Below, piece after piece: positions 22,273 to 31,800 of a DNA stretch of 50,736 nt (its first letter is position 1; the number at the start of each line of letters is the position of its first letter). Under the pieces are notes generated by a model. The model saw only the letters and a list, made by a program, of their open reading frames with translations, had not been told where the DNA came from and searched no databases. This stretch comes from CAZCVI01 sp964502145 (GTDB lineage: Bacteria; Acidobacteriota; Aminicenantia; UBA2199). The DNA is taken from positions 1 through 50,736 of the forward strand of contig CAZCVI010000050.1 of NCBI GenBank assembly GCA_964502145.1, given 5' to 3'. Position numbers and translations under genes: made by a program.

Positions 22273-23676
22273 ATGGAACAAGAAACTTTTTCCTCAGTCA
22301 CTATGCCCCTTATTCCTAGCACCCGGTTTATTGAGATCACCCCCTCTTCCACCCAGGTCTTGGAACGTGAGCTCGATTGGTTTCACCGTGTCTTGGAGGC
22401 GCGCATGGGACATTATTTCCGGCAAAATACCACTCCCCTCGACCCCTTGAGTATCCCACCCCCGCCATTGGCCGATCAGACCTGTTATTATGCACAACTC
22501 GTTAATTATTACCATCTGTGCCCTGAAGAACGCCTCGTATTTATGCTGGCACTGGCACCCGACCTCAAACCCCAATTGCTCGATGTCTTTTTCACCCCCA
22601 ATAGTAATATCAACCGCGGCTTCAGTGAATTCGGTGGTATCTTGGGCAAGCGTCACAGCGGGTTTATTCCTACCTTGGAAACCGCCTATTTCCTCTTGAG
22701 TGGTGGCAATCTATTGTTACGGCTTCGTTGCGCCCAATTTTTTGAAAGTCACCATCACTTCCGTTGTTTTCATCTTCTCCAGCTTGATACCCAGGACAAA
22801 TCCGAACCCTTGGCTGGTACACCCTTGCGGCTTGCCCAGGATGTATTGGACCTGCTTATTTTGGGGCGTGTGCGTGACCCCGAAAGCACCCTTGATTTTC
22901 CCGCCAAACGCATCCAAACCGCCTTGTTGTGGCAGGATGTTGTGCTCGCCCCCCAAACTCTCGAACAACTCAAAGAACTACATGCCTGGCTGGAACATGA
23001 AAGCGAACTATTGGATGATTGGCAGTTCCGCAAAACCATCCGTCCCGGTTACCGCTGTCTTTTTTACGGTCCCCCCGGCACAGGCAAAACCCTCACTGCC
23101 AGTCTGTTAGGGAAACTTGCTAATCGCGACGTCTACCGCATCGACCTCTCCCAGCTTGTTTCCAAATACATCGGTGAAACCGAGAAGAATCTCGAAAAAA
23201 TATTCACCCAAGCTGAGACCCGCAACTGGATTCTTTTTTTCGATGAGGCCGATTCTCTCTTTGGCAAGCGCACCACTATTTCAGATGCCCATGATCGTTA
23301 TGCCAACCAGGGCACCGCCTACTTGTTGCAGCGTATTGAGGATTGCCCCAATGTGGTCATTCTAGCCAGTAATAATAAAGCCAATATTGATGAGGCTTTT
23401 TTTCGCCGCTTTCAATCCACCGTTTATTTTCCTATGCCCCGGAAAAGCGAGCGGTTCAGGTTGTGGCAGAAGGGGTTTAGTCCTGTGTCCCAATTGGACA
23501 GTAACATCCACCTCGAAGACATTGCCGGTCGTTACGAGATGGCCGGTGGCGCCATTATGAATGTCATTCGTTTCTCTTCCCTCATGGCCATTCATAAAAA
23601 GACCCGGGTCATCAATTTTGATGATTTGATCATGGGTATTCAGCGTGAATTTAACAAAGAGGGCCGAACAGTATGA
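22273..23676 (+). CDS. AAA+ ATPase (Afp15-like)
   Basis: A 467-residue ATPase corresponding to Afp15/Pvc15, needed for assembly of eCIS particles. The N-terminal ~225 residues are a helical domain specific to this group. The AAA+ module has Walker A GPPGTGKT near residue 266, Walker B FFDEADSLF near 324, and a probable arginine finger in FFRRFQSTVYFPMP near 378. The YANQGTAYLLQRIED stretch is typical of the family. It acts in the cytoplasm and is not part of the finished particle. It lies 30 bp after the DUF4157 gene. Confidence 0.95.
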   Translation: MEQETFSSVTMPLIPSTRFIEITPSSTQVLERELDWFHRVLEARMGHYFRQNTTPLDPLSIPPPPLADQTCYYAQLVNYYHLCPEERLVFMLALAPDLKPQLLDVFFTPNSNINRGFSEFGGILGKRHSGFIPTLETAYFLLSGGNLLLRLRCAQFFESHHHFRCFHLLQLDTQDKSEPLAGTPLRLAQDVLDLLILGRVRDPESTLDFPAKRIQTALLWQDVVLAPQTLEQLKELHAWLEHESELLDDWQFRKTIRPGYRCLFYGPPGTGKTLTASLLGKLANRDVYRIDLSQLVSKYIGETEKNLEKIFTQAETRNWILFFDEADSLFGKRTTISDAHDRYANQGTAYLLQRIEDCPNVVILASNNKANIDEAFFRRFQSTVYFPMPRKSERFRLWQKGFSPVSQLDSNIHLEDIAGRYEMAGGAIMNVIRFSSLMAIHKKTRVINFDDLIMGIQREFNKEGRTV

Positions 23677-23700
23677 ATCGTATAAAACAGGAGGTTTAAA

Positions 23701-24090
23701 ATGGGATTATGTGTCTGTATGGGAGCCATGGTGCAGTGTAGTTTCGGAGTAGCCCCAGCCACTCTGACCGTATTACCCACCAACCGTGTGCTCACCTCCA
23801 ATATGCCTGCCGCCACTATCATGGATAATATCCCTATGGTCAATATTTTACCCTTTGGCATGTGTTCTTCTATTGCCAATCCCACTGTTGCTTCTGCCAC
23901 CGCAGCCGCGCTTGGTGTATTAACCCCGATGCCCTGTATTCCTGTTACCCCCGCGCCCTGGGTTCCTGGATCGCCCACCGTGCTTATTGGCAATATGCCC
24001 GCCCTGAACAACAGTTCTAAATTGATGTGTACCTGGGCCGGTGTCATCCAAATCACCAACCCCGGCCAAACCCAGACCCAGGTGCCCTGA
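23701..24090 (+). CDS. DUF4280 PAAR-like spike tip (Afp10-like)
   Basis: A 129-residue PAAR-like protein of the DUF4280 group, the conical tip that sits on the spike needle. It has the family start GLCVCMGAMVQCSFG, the GVAPATLTVLP strand, DNIPMVNILPFGMCSS, and the repeated CIPVTPAPW and PGSPTVLIGNMPALN segments. Six cysteines are present, several in positions that in this group bind a metal at the apex. A strong AGGAGG ribosome site precedes the start. In Afp the same gene sits next to the spike; here it is shifted behind the ATPase. Confidence 0.92.
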   Translation: MGLCVCMGAMVQCSFGVAPATLTVLPTNRVLTSNMPAATIMDNIPMVNILPFGMCSSIANPTVASATAAALGVLTPMPCIPVTPAPWVPGSPTVLIGNMPALNNSSKLMCTWAGVIQITNPGQTQTQVP

Positions 24091-24144
24091 AGAAGTATTA
24101 AAATATAAGAGCAAAAAGAAACAAAATGAAAGACGAGGTTTAAC

Positions 24145-24996
24145 ATGGATGAATCATTAAAATCATTTAAGCGAATCCATTTTTTTAACGGCTTGTTCAT
24201 GCAGGCAGAAGATTGGAGCACCGAGCAGAAGTATCATATTGATAAGCGGGAGTTTCATCGCCAGCTTTTATACAGTCCCGGTGTTTTGTCCGGGTACAAG
24301 GAAAATTTGAAGGTCACTGTTTCCAGTTTATCCGCCGCTCTTGAAGTTGCCCCCGGTTACGCCGTTGATAGTGAAGGGCACGACCTTTACTTGTCTGAAA
24401 AAAGGACCGTGACCATCCCGCCCATGGACTCTGACAAATCCGGCCAGTATTTTTACGTTGCCATCAGCTTCAGTACTAAAAAATTGGATAAGCGCGATGA
24501 TCCCGCTAATCCCAACCCATCCCCGTATACTTATGTCGAGGAAGATACCGATGTCACTATCAGTCCCACCGCGCCCGATAACAAGCAGTTCATTGAACTC
24601 GCCCGCTTCCAATTTCCTCAAAAAGATTCTTCTACCAATGATTTAGCCGCCCTAAAAATGGATCTCTCCCATGTTCCCCAAGCGTGGCCCCGCACCCGTG
24701 AAACCGAAAAAAAACTGACCATCAATGATTTCGCCGATAAAATCATGGACACCAGCATTCAGGTCCGTGCTTCCAGTCGCAGACAAGATGGCACCGGCGT
24801 TTTGCTCGATAAAACCCCTCTCGACGCCCTCCAGCCCATGTATATTGTCAGTGTTATCTCCACCGATGGAGCACCCACGTCCTGGAGCATTCATAGTATT
24901 ACCAATCCACAAACCATCGACTACACCCTGCACATTTCCAACGACTCCAACCACACCACCACCGTCGTATGCCGCGTCTTTAAGGTGAGACTATGA
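24145..24996 (+). CDS. Baseplate/fibre-associated protein, unknown
   Basis: A 283-residue protein. Its first ~110 residues (RIHFFNGLFMQAEDWSTEQ, YHIDKREFHRQLLYSPGVLS, then LEVAPGYAVDSEGHDLYL) match a pattern that I recall from proteins encoded beside contractile tails. In these, a FxG-L/M-x-x-EDx-x-EQ-x-YH helix is followed by a beta-rich 'GYALD-x-x-G' domain. Function is not known to me; an attachment or receptor-binding role would fit the beta-rich C-terminal half. There is no signal peptide. It lies 54 bp after the PAAR-like gene and is probably the last cytoplasmic member of the operon. Confidence 0.82.
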   Translation: MDESLKSFKRIHFFNGLFMQAEDWSTEQKYHIDKREFHRQLLYSPGVLSGYKENLKVTVSSLSAALEVAPGYAVDSEGHDLYLSEKRTVTIPPMDSDKSGQYFYVAISFSTKKLDKRDDPANPNPSPYTYVEEDTDVTISPTAPDNKQFIELARFQFPQKDSSTNDLAALKMDLSHVPQAWPRTRETEKKLTINDFADKIMDTSIQVRASSRRQDGTGVLLDKTPLDALQPMYIVSVISTDGAPTSWSIHSITNPQTIDYTLHISNDSNHTTTVVCRVFKVRL

Positions 24997-25042
24997 AAAA
25001 CATAAATAAAAATCCCAGCCCCATATTTCACATCTTTATTAC

Positions 25043-25101
25043 GTCCAGTGCATTTACATCGTCCACATCGTCCACATCGTCCATATCGTCCATATCGTCC
25101 A
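25043..25101 (+). repeat. Intergenic GTCCA 9-nt repeat
   Basis: GTCCA units occur at 25043, 25061, 25070, 25079, 25088 and 25097, in 9-nt register; the unit expected at 25052 has decayed. A downstream AACTGGCGTACCCATTCA (25120-25137) may be a decayed right end. It fills the gap between two genes of the locus. Confidence 0.8.
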
Positions 25102-25153
25102 TCAACACTCTTCCCAAAAACTGGCGTACCCATTCACCCCAAAGGAGGAAAAA

Positions 25154-27106
25154 ATGAAGATAACCGGCACCATATCCGATGCCAAAAACGAAAAGCCCCT
25201 TTCTAATGCCATTGTCACCATCACTGCCGCAGATACCAATCTCGTGGAAAATTACCCTGCCAATGATAAGGGCGAGTTCTCTTACGTGATCCCAGATACC
25301 GCCATTCCTGCCGAGAGTTACACCCTTGTTATCCTCATCCAAAGAAAAGGGTATCTCAGCAAAACTACCGAGCACATCATTACCCATGCCGATATTGATT
25401 TCCAACTCGACTTGGAACGGATCAAGCTTGATTGGTCCTGGATCATTCGGACCAGCCTGATTGCTCTGGCCATTGAACTCCTCCTGTTTCTGATGGCAGG
25501 TCTTTACATCTATTTTACTTATTACAAGCCACATCCCATTCCCCCCACCATCACGATTTTTACCAGCGACGCCACCCTCATCAGGAAAAACAGTCAGATC
25601 AAGCTCAAGTGGGATACAAATGATGCAGAATCCGTTACCCTCAATGATAAATCCGCCAATACTGCTGGCGAGATGAAGCTACAAGTCGCCCAAACCACCC
25701 TCTATACCCTCACTGCCACCGGACAAAATGCCGACATCGCGACCAAGACCATCACTGTTACCGTTTTGCCTGACCCTGGTATTGTCAAGTTCACTGCCAC
25801 GCCCCCGCAGATTCAAATGCATGATCTTTCCAAACTTGAATGGCAGGTGACCGATGCCGATACCCTCTGTATTATGGCCGGGCCTGAAAACGAGCAAATC
25901 ACCGCTGATATGGTGCGCCAACTTCAGACCGGGCAACTCGCCCCCGCCGGTTCCCTACCCCAGGAGGCAGAGGTTACTCTGGAGCGAACCCCCCAGTTAG
26001 CTGGAGCCGCGGATGTTTCACCCATGTTTACCCAGTTATATACACTTGTCGCCGTCAATAAGCTCGGCGCCGTAGCTTCTGCCAGTCTTGAGGTTAAAGT
26101 GCTCACCCCCCCGCAAATACTCTATTTTAACGCCCAGATCAGCCGCGAAAGCAATATTCTTGAGGTAATAAAAGGTCAACCCCTCACTTTAAAAGTTAAA
26201 AAAGGCGATCCTGTGACCGTGGCCGTCGAACAGACCCAAGCCCCTGACACCCAACCGCCCTTAAAAGTGGCTGTCAAAGATGGTGATGCCGTGCTCTTGG
26301 AAGTACAAAAGGGAAATCCCGAAACCTTAAAAGTAAAAAAAGGTCAAGCCGTCACCTTAACATGGCAGACCCAGGACGCGGACCTTGCTTTTTTAAACGA
26401 GGAGAGAACCGGTCTTGATTACTCCACCCAGGTCGCCCCGGAGCAAACCACCACCTACACCTTAAAAGTGAAGAATGTTGTTGGTGAGCGCCAGGCTAAT
26501 ATTACTGTGCTTGTTCCCCAGCCCATCGTCCCCCCAGAACCCAAACCCGTGCCCCCTGCCGTCATCAATTATTTTCGTTGTGATCCCTTGCAGTTAGTCA
26601 AAGGTCAGCAGGTTTTCCTGTCCTGGCAAACCGAAAATGCCGCCAAAGTGTATTTAGATGACCAGGAGGTTGATATATCCGGTTCCCAGAGCCTCGCTCC
26701 TACTCTGGCTGGTCCCTATAGATTTATGTTGAAAGCCGTTGATTATGCTGGTATTGCTGTCACTTGGAACCGTACCGTCGAAGTGTTTGAGCGTCCCACC
26801 GTGATTTTATATGAACTGGAAAACTACTGCGGCCAATCCGAGCAGTGCAGCGCCGATACTCCTGTTCTCACCCGCGTGCAAAATGCCGTGTCCTCCATCA
26901 AGATTATTGGCAATTGTACCGTTACCGTGTACAGTGCCCCCCATTACCGGGGTACCCAGATGGAATTGAATCGTAGCACCACCAGTTTGCGCGGCTCATG
27001 GATTGGTAGTAATGCCATTGCTTCCCTCAAAATTGTCCCCGCTCCCACCCTGCTTACACCCCCCGAACAAACCCCGGAAACTCAAACATCAAATAAGCTA
27101 GAATAA
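25154..27106 (+). CDS. Membrane protein with Ig-like repeats and crystallin domain
   Basis: A 650-residue protein. Residues 1-90 form a carboxypeptidase-regulatory-like beta domain (ITGTISDAKNEKPLSNAIV). One membrane helix spans ~97-121 (SLIALAIELLLFLMAGLYIY). From ~130 to 550 come Ig-like repeats of the type (L/I)K-W-x-T-x-DAESV and VTLTWQTQDADLAFLNE, with a Lys-rich linker of KVKKGxxVTL repeats near 350-410. The last ~90 residues are a beta/gamma-crystallin-like domain (VILYELENYCGQSEQC; ASLKIVP). It has no N-terminal signal peptide, so the single helix probably acts as signal anchor. An AAAGGAGG ribosome site precedes it. It may couple the injection system to the envelope, an inference from context. 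Confidence 0.85.
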   Translation: MKITGTISDAKNEKPLSNAIVTITAADTNLVENYPANDKGEFSYVIPDTAIPAESYTLVILIQRKGYLSKTTEHIITHADIDFQLDLERIKLDWSWIIRTSLIALAIELLLFLMAGLYIYFTYYKPHPIPPTITIFTSDATLIRKNSQIKLKWDTNDAESVTLNDKSANTAGEMKLQVAQTTLYTLTATGQNADIATKTITVTVLPDPGIVKFTATPPQIQMHDLSKLEWQVTDADTLCIMAGPENEQITADMVRQLQTGQLAPAGSLPQEAEVTLERTPQLAGAADVSPMFTQLYTLVAVNKLGAVASASLEVKVLTPPQILYFNAQISRESNILEVIKGQPLTLKVKKGDPVTVAVEQTQAPDTQPPLKVAVKDGDAVLLEVQKGNPETLKVKKGQAVTLTWQTQDADLAFLNEERTGLDYSTQVAPEQTTTYTLKVKNVVGERQANITVLVPQPIVPPEPKPVPPAVINYFRCDPLQLVKGQQVFLSWQTENAAKVYLDDQEVDISGSQSLAPTLAGPYRFMLKAVDYAGIAVTWNRTVEVFERPTVILYELENYCGQSEQCSADTPVLTRVQNAVSSIKIIGNCTVTVYSAPHYRGTQMELNRSTTSLRGSWIGSNAIASLKIVPAPTLLTPPEQTPETQTSNKLE

Positions 27107-27194
27107 TGGATAGAAGAATAGTTAGAAGAATAGTTAGATGAATAAGCACACTAAGATCGCACTATCAAAAAATAAAAATATTGGGAGAACCCTT

Positions 27195-27641
27195 ATGAGA
27201 ATGAAATTATGGTTTATGTTATTGGTATTCCTGCTCTTTTTCATCATCATCTCCAGCAGTTGTTTCTGGCGTAAAGCCAAGTATGACCCCGAGGGTCATG
27301 GTTATGCCGTTTCACTGCAAAGCCGGGCATTGCTTTTGATTGATAAAGCCAGCGCGGGAAAATCGTTCAGTCAGTACCAAACCGATGTCCAGAACTTGAT
27401 GACCGATGTCGAAAAAGCCTATGAACACGCCCTGACCCAGAGTAAAAATGATAGTATCGCTGGTATCTGGGATACCCTCAGGGATCCAATGGCCAATCGG
27501 CTCGGGTTTTTTATGCAAAAGTGGGAAACCGAGGACATCCTCGTTGACTCTCTGTACGCCACTTTTATCAAAGAAGCCAGGGATGCCATTCAGAAAGACT
27601 TTACCTTGATAACCACCCTCGAAGATGGGAAGAAAAAATGA
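27195..27641 (+). CDS. Small lipoprotein
   Basis: From the ATG at 27195 this is a 148-residue lipoprotein: a short charged start, a hydrophobic run (LWFMLLVFLLFFIII) and a lipobox SSSC, then a helical domain (KYDPEGHGYAVSLQSRALLL and onward). The upstream in-frame ATG at 27138 would add 19 residues but has no ribosome site, whereas GGGAG stands 7 nt before 27195. Function is unknown. It overlaps the following gene by 4 bp (ATGA), so both are coupled. Confidence 0.8.
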   Translation: MRMKLWFMLLVFLLFFIIISSSCFWRKAKYDPEGHGYAVSLQSRALLLIDKASAGKSFSQYQTDVQNLMTDVEKAYEHALTQSKNDSIAGIWDTLRDPMANRLGFFMQKWETEDILVDSLYATFIKEARDAIQKDFTLITTLEDGKKK

Positions 27642-28222
27642 GATGGAAAGAAAAAATGAATAAAAAAATCATCGCGTTTGTATTCACTCTGTTAGTACTC
27701 TGTATTTATGTATTTCCTTTAGCCTCTATACCCTCTATATCCTCCTTTCGTACCTCTGAAAGGAAGAGGGTTTATGTTATGATCGGCGGCGGCTATGCCT
27801 TTCCCAGGCTCGGTAGTCCCGGTGGTGAAATCGGTACTGACGTCCGCCTATTCGGATCTGTTTATGGGCGTCTGCTCCTTGATTATTATGGTGGCAGTGG
27901 CATTGAAAAAAACGGCGAAACCATCAAACATGTATTGGGAATTAATGTGTTGGCTCTTTATAAAGTGCCTATCGCCGAAATGTTCTCCTTTATTCTCAAA
28001 ATCGGCGGCCATTATTCTTCAGTCACCTCCCAAGTCTCTGTTTTTGGTGTTACCTATACTGATAGTTTATTCGTCAAGGGGCTTTGTGGTGGTGTGGGGT
28101 TCGAGTTACAGATTTCCAACCGCTTGCTCCTCTATTGTGAATCCACTCTCAAGACCATGATGGCTGATGAAAATTGGTATTGGCTTAAAGCCCAGATGGG
28201 ACTGCGCATCCGGGTGAGGTAA
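27638..28222 (+). CDS. Exported barrel-like outer-membrane protein
   Basis: A 194-residue protein with a signal peptide (MNKKIIAFVFTLLVLCIYVFPLA) and then alternating strands rich in Gly and aromatics (VYVMIGGGYAFPRLGSPGG, VYGRLLLDYYGG, FILKIGGHYSSV) ending in an amphipathic strand with Arg (QMGLRIRVR). This is the look of a small eight-stranded outer-membrane barrel. Two starts are possible, 27638 and 27656; the sequence around them is an 18-nt tandem duplication (GATGGRAAGAAAAAATGA), so both have the same upstream context. The second start gives the cleaner signal peptide. Confidence 0.78.
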   Translation: MRWKEKMNKKIIAFVFTLLVLCIYVFPLASIPSISSFRTSERKRVYVMIGGGYAFPRLGSPGGEIGTDVRLFGSVYGRLLLDYYGGSGIEKNGETIKHVLGINVLALYKVPIAEMFSFILKIGGHYSSVTSQVSVFGVTYTDSLFVKGLCGGVGFELQISNRLLLYCESTLKTMMADENWYWLKAQMGLRIRVR

Positions 28223-28229
28223 CCACAGA

Positions 28230-28250
28230 ACAATTCCCACCGTGAATTGT
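28230..28250 (+). terminator. Weak stem-loop after the barrel gene
   Basis: ACAATTC (28230-28236) pairs with GAATTGT (28244-28250) around a 7-nt loop, eight bases after the stop codon. No strong T-run follows, so termination would be weak. Confidence 0.3.
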
Positions 28251-28340
28251 GTTTAGACTTCTTACCATTACTCTTTTAATCCGTCATAAAAAAAGGACAA
28301 TTCGATTGGCAACAATTGGTATTAAATTTGCTTTATAATA

Positions 28341-28369
28341 TTTACTGGAATTCATATGTATGGTATGAT
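28341..28369 (+). promoter_or_regulatory. Possible sigma-70-type promoter
   Basis: TTTACT (28341-28346), a 17-nt spacer and TATGAT (28364-28369) with an extended TGG before the -10. It lies about 55 nt before the lipoprotein start at 28425. A TATAAT at 28334-28339 is an alternative -10 without a good -35. Confidence 0.45.
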
Positions 28370-28424
28370 GGCGTCCAGCGAAATATTAATAAAGCGAAGA
28401 TCAATAAAATAAAGGATGTGTAAC

Positions 28425-28853
28425 ATGAAAATGAAAAAATTCTCTCATCGGTTCGTGTTGAAGTCAATCGGGTTTGTCGTATTAGTCGTGCTTTTTTTAA
28501 TCGTGGGGTGTAAGGAGTCCGATTTGTCAACTGGGAATATGCTTCAAAATCAATGGCAATGGGTTCAAACCAGCGGTGGCATTGGCGGGGTTGTGTTGAC
28601 CCCCACTTCCGAGGGATACAACCAAGCCCTTGATTTTACAGAGGATGGCACCTACATAAGATACATGAATAATGCTATTGCAGAGAGTGGTTCATATCGC
28701 ATTGTCAAAAAGGAATCCATTTTGGACCACCAAGTATACGATACCGTTATTTTTGAAGCGGGCATCCCTATGTCTATCCTCACCCTGACCGACCACCAAC
28801 TCATTCTCCGGGAAGAGGTATGGGATGGTTTCACCGATACCTATCGCAGATAG
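28425..28853 (+). CDS. Small lipoprotein, lipocalin-like
   Basis: A 142-residue lipoprotein: charged start, hydrophobic run (IGFVVLVVLFLIV) and lipobox IVGC, then a beta-rich domain. Segments such as NQWQWVQTSGGIGGVVLTP, ALDFTEDGTYIRYMNNAIAESGSY and LTLTDHQLILREE recall the small secreted lipocalin-like/META-type proteins, where each strand pair begins with a conserved Trp. The ATG at 28425 was chosen because AAAGGA is 8 nt before it; an ATG at 28416 overlaps that site. It has its own promoter candidate and faces the kinase gene tail-to-tail, 22 bp away. Confidence 0.85.
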   Translation: MKMKKFSHRFVLKSIGFVVLVVLFLIVGCKESDLSTGNMLQNQWQWVQTSGGIGGVVLTPTSEGYNQALDFTEDGTYIRYMNNAIAESGSYRIVKKESILDHQVYDTVIFEAGIPMSILTLTDHQLILREEVWDGFTDTYRR

Positions 28854-28875
28854 TAAGAAAAGCCTCTTAAATACG

Positions 28876-31800
28876 TCAGGCGCTTGTCTGTCTTGGGTCC
28901 GGTGACGCAGGTAAATAAATATGCATGTTCGTGCCTTTCCCCACTTCCGACTCCACATGGATCGTGCCATCATGCTTGGCAATAATCGAATGAACCATTG
29001 AAAGCCCCAACCCCAACCCTTTCTGCGTGACATTATCGCGGGTACTAAAATAGGGGTCGAAAATCTTGGGCAAGTCGTCCTTGGCAATCCCACACCCTTG
29101 ATCTGCAATCTCCAGACATAGGTATTTCCCACCCTCCAGATCAGGAATCTGTCCCGCTTCTATGATCGTATTTTCTCCCTTTATTTTTAGTACATTGTTA
29201 TCGCAGTTCCCGTCCATAGCCTGTATTGAATTGATCACGATACTTTGTAGTGCTTGCTGGATATAATTAAGATCGCAAGCTACCGGCCATAGATCATCCG
29301 GTAAGTCAAAAATACATTGCACCCCTGAACTACTCAACACCGGCATGATCATTTCCTCGATGTGGTGCTGCAACAAGGCCTCTTTTTTAACTGGATCCCC
29401 CCCTTTGGCCAGCGTAATAAATTTTTTCGTCAGGTCTACCGAACGGTCAAGCGTTTTGCTTACCTGTTGCAGTAACATATTTTGGCGCGAGCCCGGTTCT
29501 GTTTCTTCCAATGCCAGTTCGATATTCCCCATCATGATCGCCAAGAGATTGTTATAATCATGCGCAATACCTTTCGCCAAACCACGCATGAACTCCAACT
29601 TCGCAATTCGCACCCGTTCTTCTTCCAATAATTTCTTCATGCCTATGTCATTAAAAAACATCAATTGCGCCAACCCTTTCTTATAGCGGATCGGATTAAA
29701 ATTGATCTCCACGGGAATTTCTTTGCCCGGCTTGTGAATTAAAACCGTTTCAATTGTCCCCCCGGTTTTGTTTTCATCCCGCGCCAGTTCCAGAAAGCGG
29801 TCCATTTCTTCTTGTTTATCCGGGATCACCCATTGCGTCAGCGAGCTCTGGTTCATCTCTTTTTCATCCAGGCCCAACATCCGCGACAATTGAATGTTAT
29901 GAAAAACAATCCGGTTATCCTGAAGAATAGCAATACCATGGTTGGTCGTTTCCACCACCGTGCGGTACTTTTCCCCTGATTCTGTCAGCGCAGTCGTGCG
30001 ATTGGCCACAATATTTTCCAGTTCCTGTTTGCGTCGCGCAATGATTCGCTGACGTAGTGTGCGATAGGTAAAAAACAGCAGGAAAACCAGGAAAATAACG
30101 ATCAAGCGGAACCACAGGGTTTGCCAGAATGGCGGGAGTACGCGGATGTGCAGTGAAACACCGGCTTCGTTCCACAGACCATTATTATTGGAGGCTTTGA
30201 CCCGGAACGTATAATTACCAGGAGCCAGGCTTGAATAGGTAATAAAACGTCTCCGTCCCGCATAGTTCCAGGTGTTTTCCAACCCTTCCATTTTATAGGC
30301 ATACTCGTTGTTCTCACTATGAATATAATTCAAAGCCGCAAACTCTAACGAGAAGATATAGTGCGTGTAATCCAGTGTAATTGTTCCGGTGTAGGGGATC
30401 GCTTTTTCCAAGATCACCCGGCCCTTTATTTTTTCGCCCACTGTGACCGATTGGTTGAATAGTTTAATATCCGTGATCACCACCGGTGGGATAAAGGGGT
30501 TATTTTTGACATTTTCAGGATTAAACACATTAAATCCGTTCACCCCGCCAAAGAACAACTCTCCCTTCGTGTTCTTAAAATAGGCCCCACCATTAAACTC
30601 CGAATTTTGCAGACCATCTGCGGTACTGTAGTTTTGGAATGTTTTTTTACCCGGGTTAAACTTCGACAGTCCTTTATTCGTGCTGAACCACAAATTCCCT
30701 TTCCCGTCCTCCAGTATCCCGTTGATCACATCATTGGGCAAGCCATCGTTTTCCCGGTACACAGTGAAATTTTTCGTGTTACGATTAAATTTAAAGGCCC
30801 CCGAAGAGGTACCGATCCAGATTGAACCCTGGCGATCCTCGCAAAAGGAAAGGATGATCGGAAAAATATTTTTGTTCGTGGTTTGTGGATTGATCGAGTA
30901 AGGCGTAAGTCTCTCGGTTTTTGGGTCCAGTACACTTACCCCTCCCTTGGTGCCAACCCAGATTAAACCCGAACGATCATTAAAGAGTACATAAACGTTA
31001 TTATGTACCAATGAATGCGGGTCATTGGGATTATTTTTAAAATGAGTAAATTGCCGTGTACTCGGATTGAATTTATTGAGACCCAAATTCGTGCCGATCC
31101 ATAGTTGCCCTTTGCCATCTTCCGTAATAGCCGATACCGTGTTGTTGCTTAGACTATTGGAATTATGCGGCTCGTGAAAATAACGTGTAAACTTCCCCGT
31201 TGTCGCGGAAAAGCTATTTAGCCCACCATTTTCAGTACCGATCCAAAGTGTGTTTTGGCCGTCCTGGTAGATTTCCCAGATTTTATTATCGCTTAAGCTA
31301 GCTGGGTTATCCGGTTCTTGGCGGTAGTTTTTTACTGCGCCAGTAGTGCGGTTAAAGGCGATGAGTCCGTCCCCGTAGGTGCCCAGCCAGACAATGTGTT
31401 GCCCATCCTCATAAATCGCGAACACATTACCGTCGCCGATCTGGTCCGGGTGTTGCGGGTTGTTCAAATAGTGCGTGAACGATTGTCCGATACGGTTGAC
31501 TTTCTCCAGACCGTGACTGAACAACCCCAGCCACAATCCCCCCGAATTGTCTTCGAAGATTGTTTTTATTCCATTTGAAGCCAGACTGTCCGTTTTGTTT
31601 CTATTCGCAAAGAAAGATTGGAATGTTTTCTGTTGGCGATCAAAGATATGCAGGCCATTTTCCGTGGCCAGCCAAAACACCCCCTGGCGGTCTTCATGAA
31701 TGTCTTGGATAATATTAGTAGCGGCAAAAAGTGCTTCAGTGGCAGGGATAGTGTAATGAACAAAGGTCCGAGAACCCAAAGGCATGCCAAAAAAACCAGC

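Noticed and set aside
586..24996. Interpretation as a prophage
   Set aside because: No capsid, portal, terminase, integrase or lysis genes; DUF4157, DUF4255 and AAA+ ATPase indicate a contractile injection system.
9618..25101. CRISPR-like short repeats (GTCCA units)
   Set aside because: Repeat and spacer together are only 9 nt, there are no unique 30-nt spacers and no cas genes.
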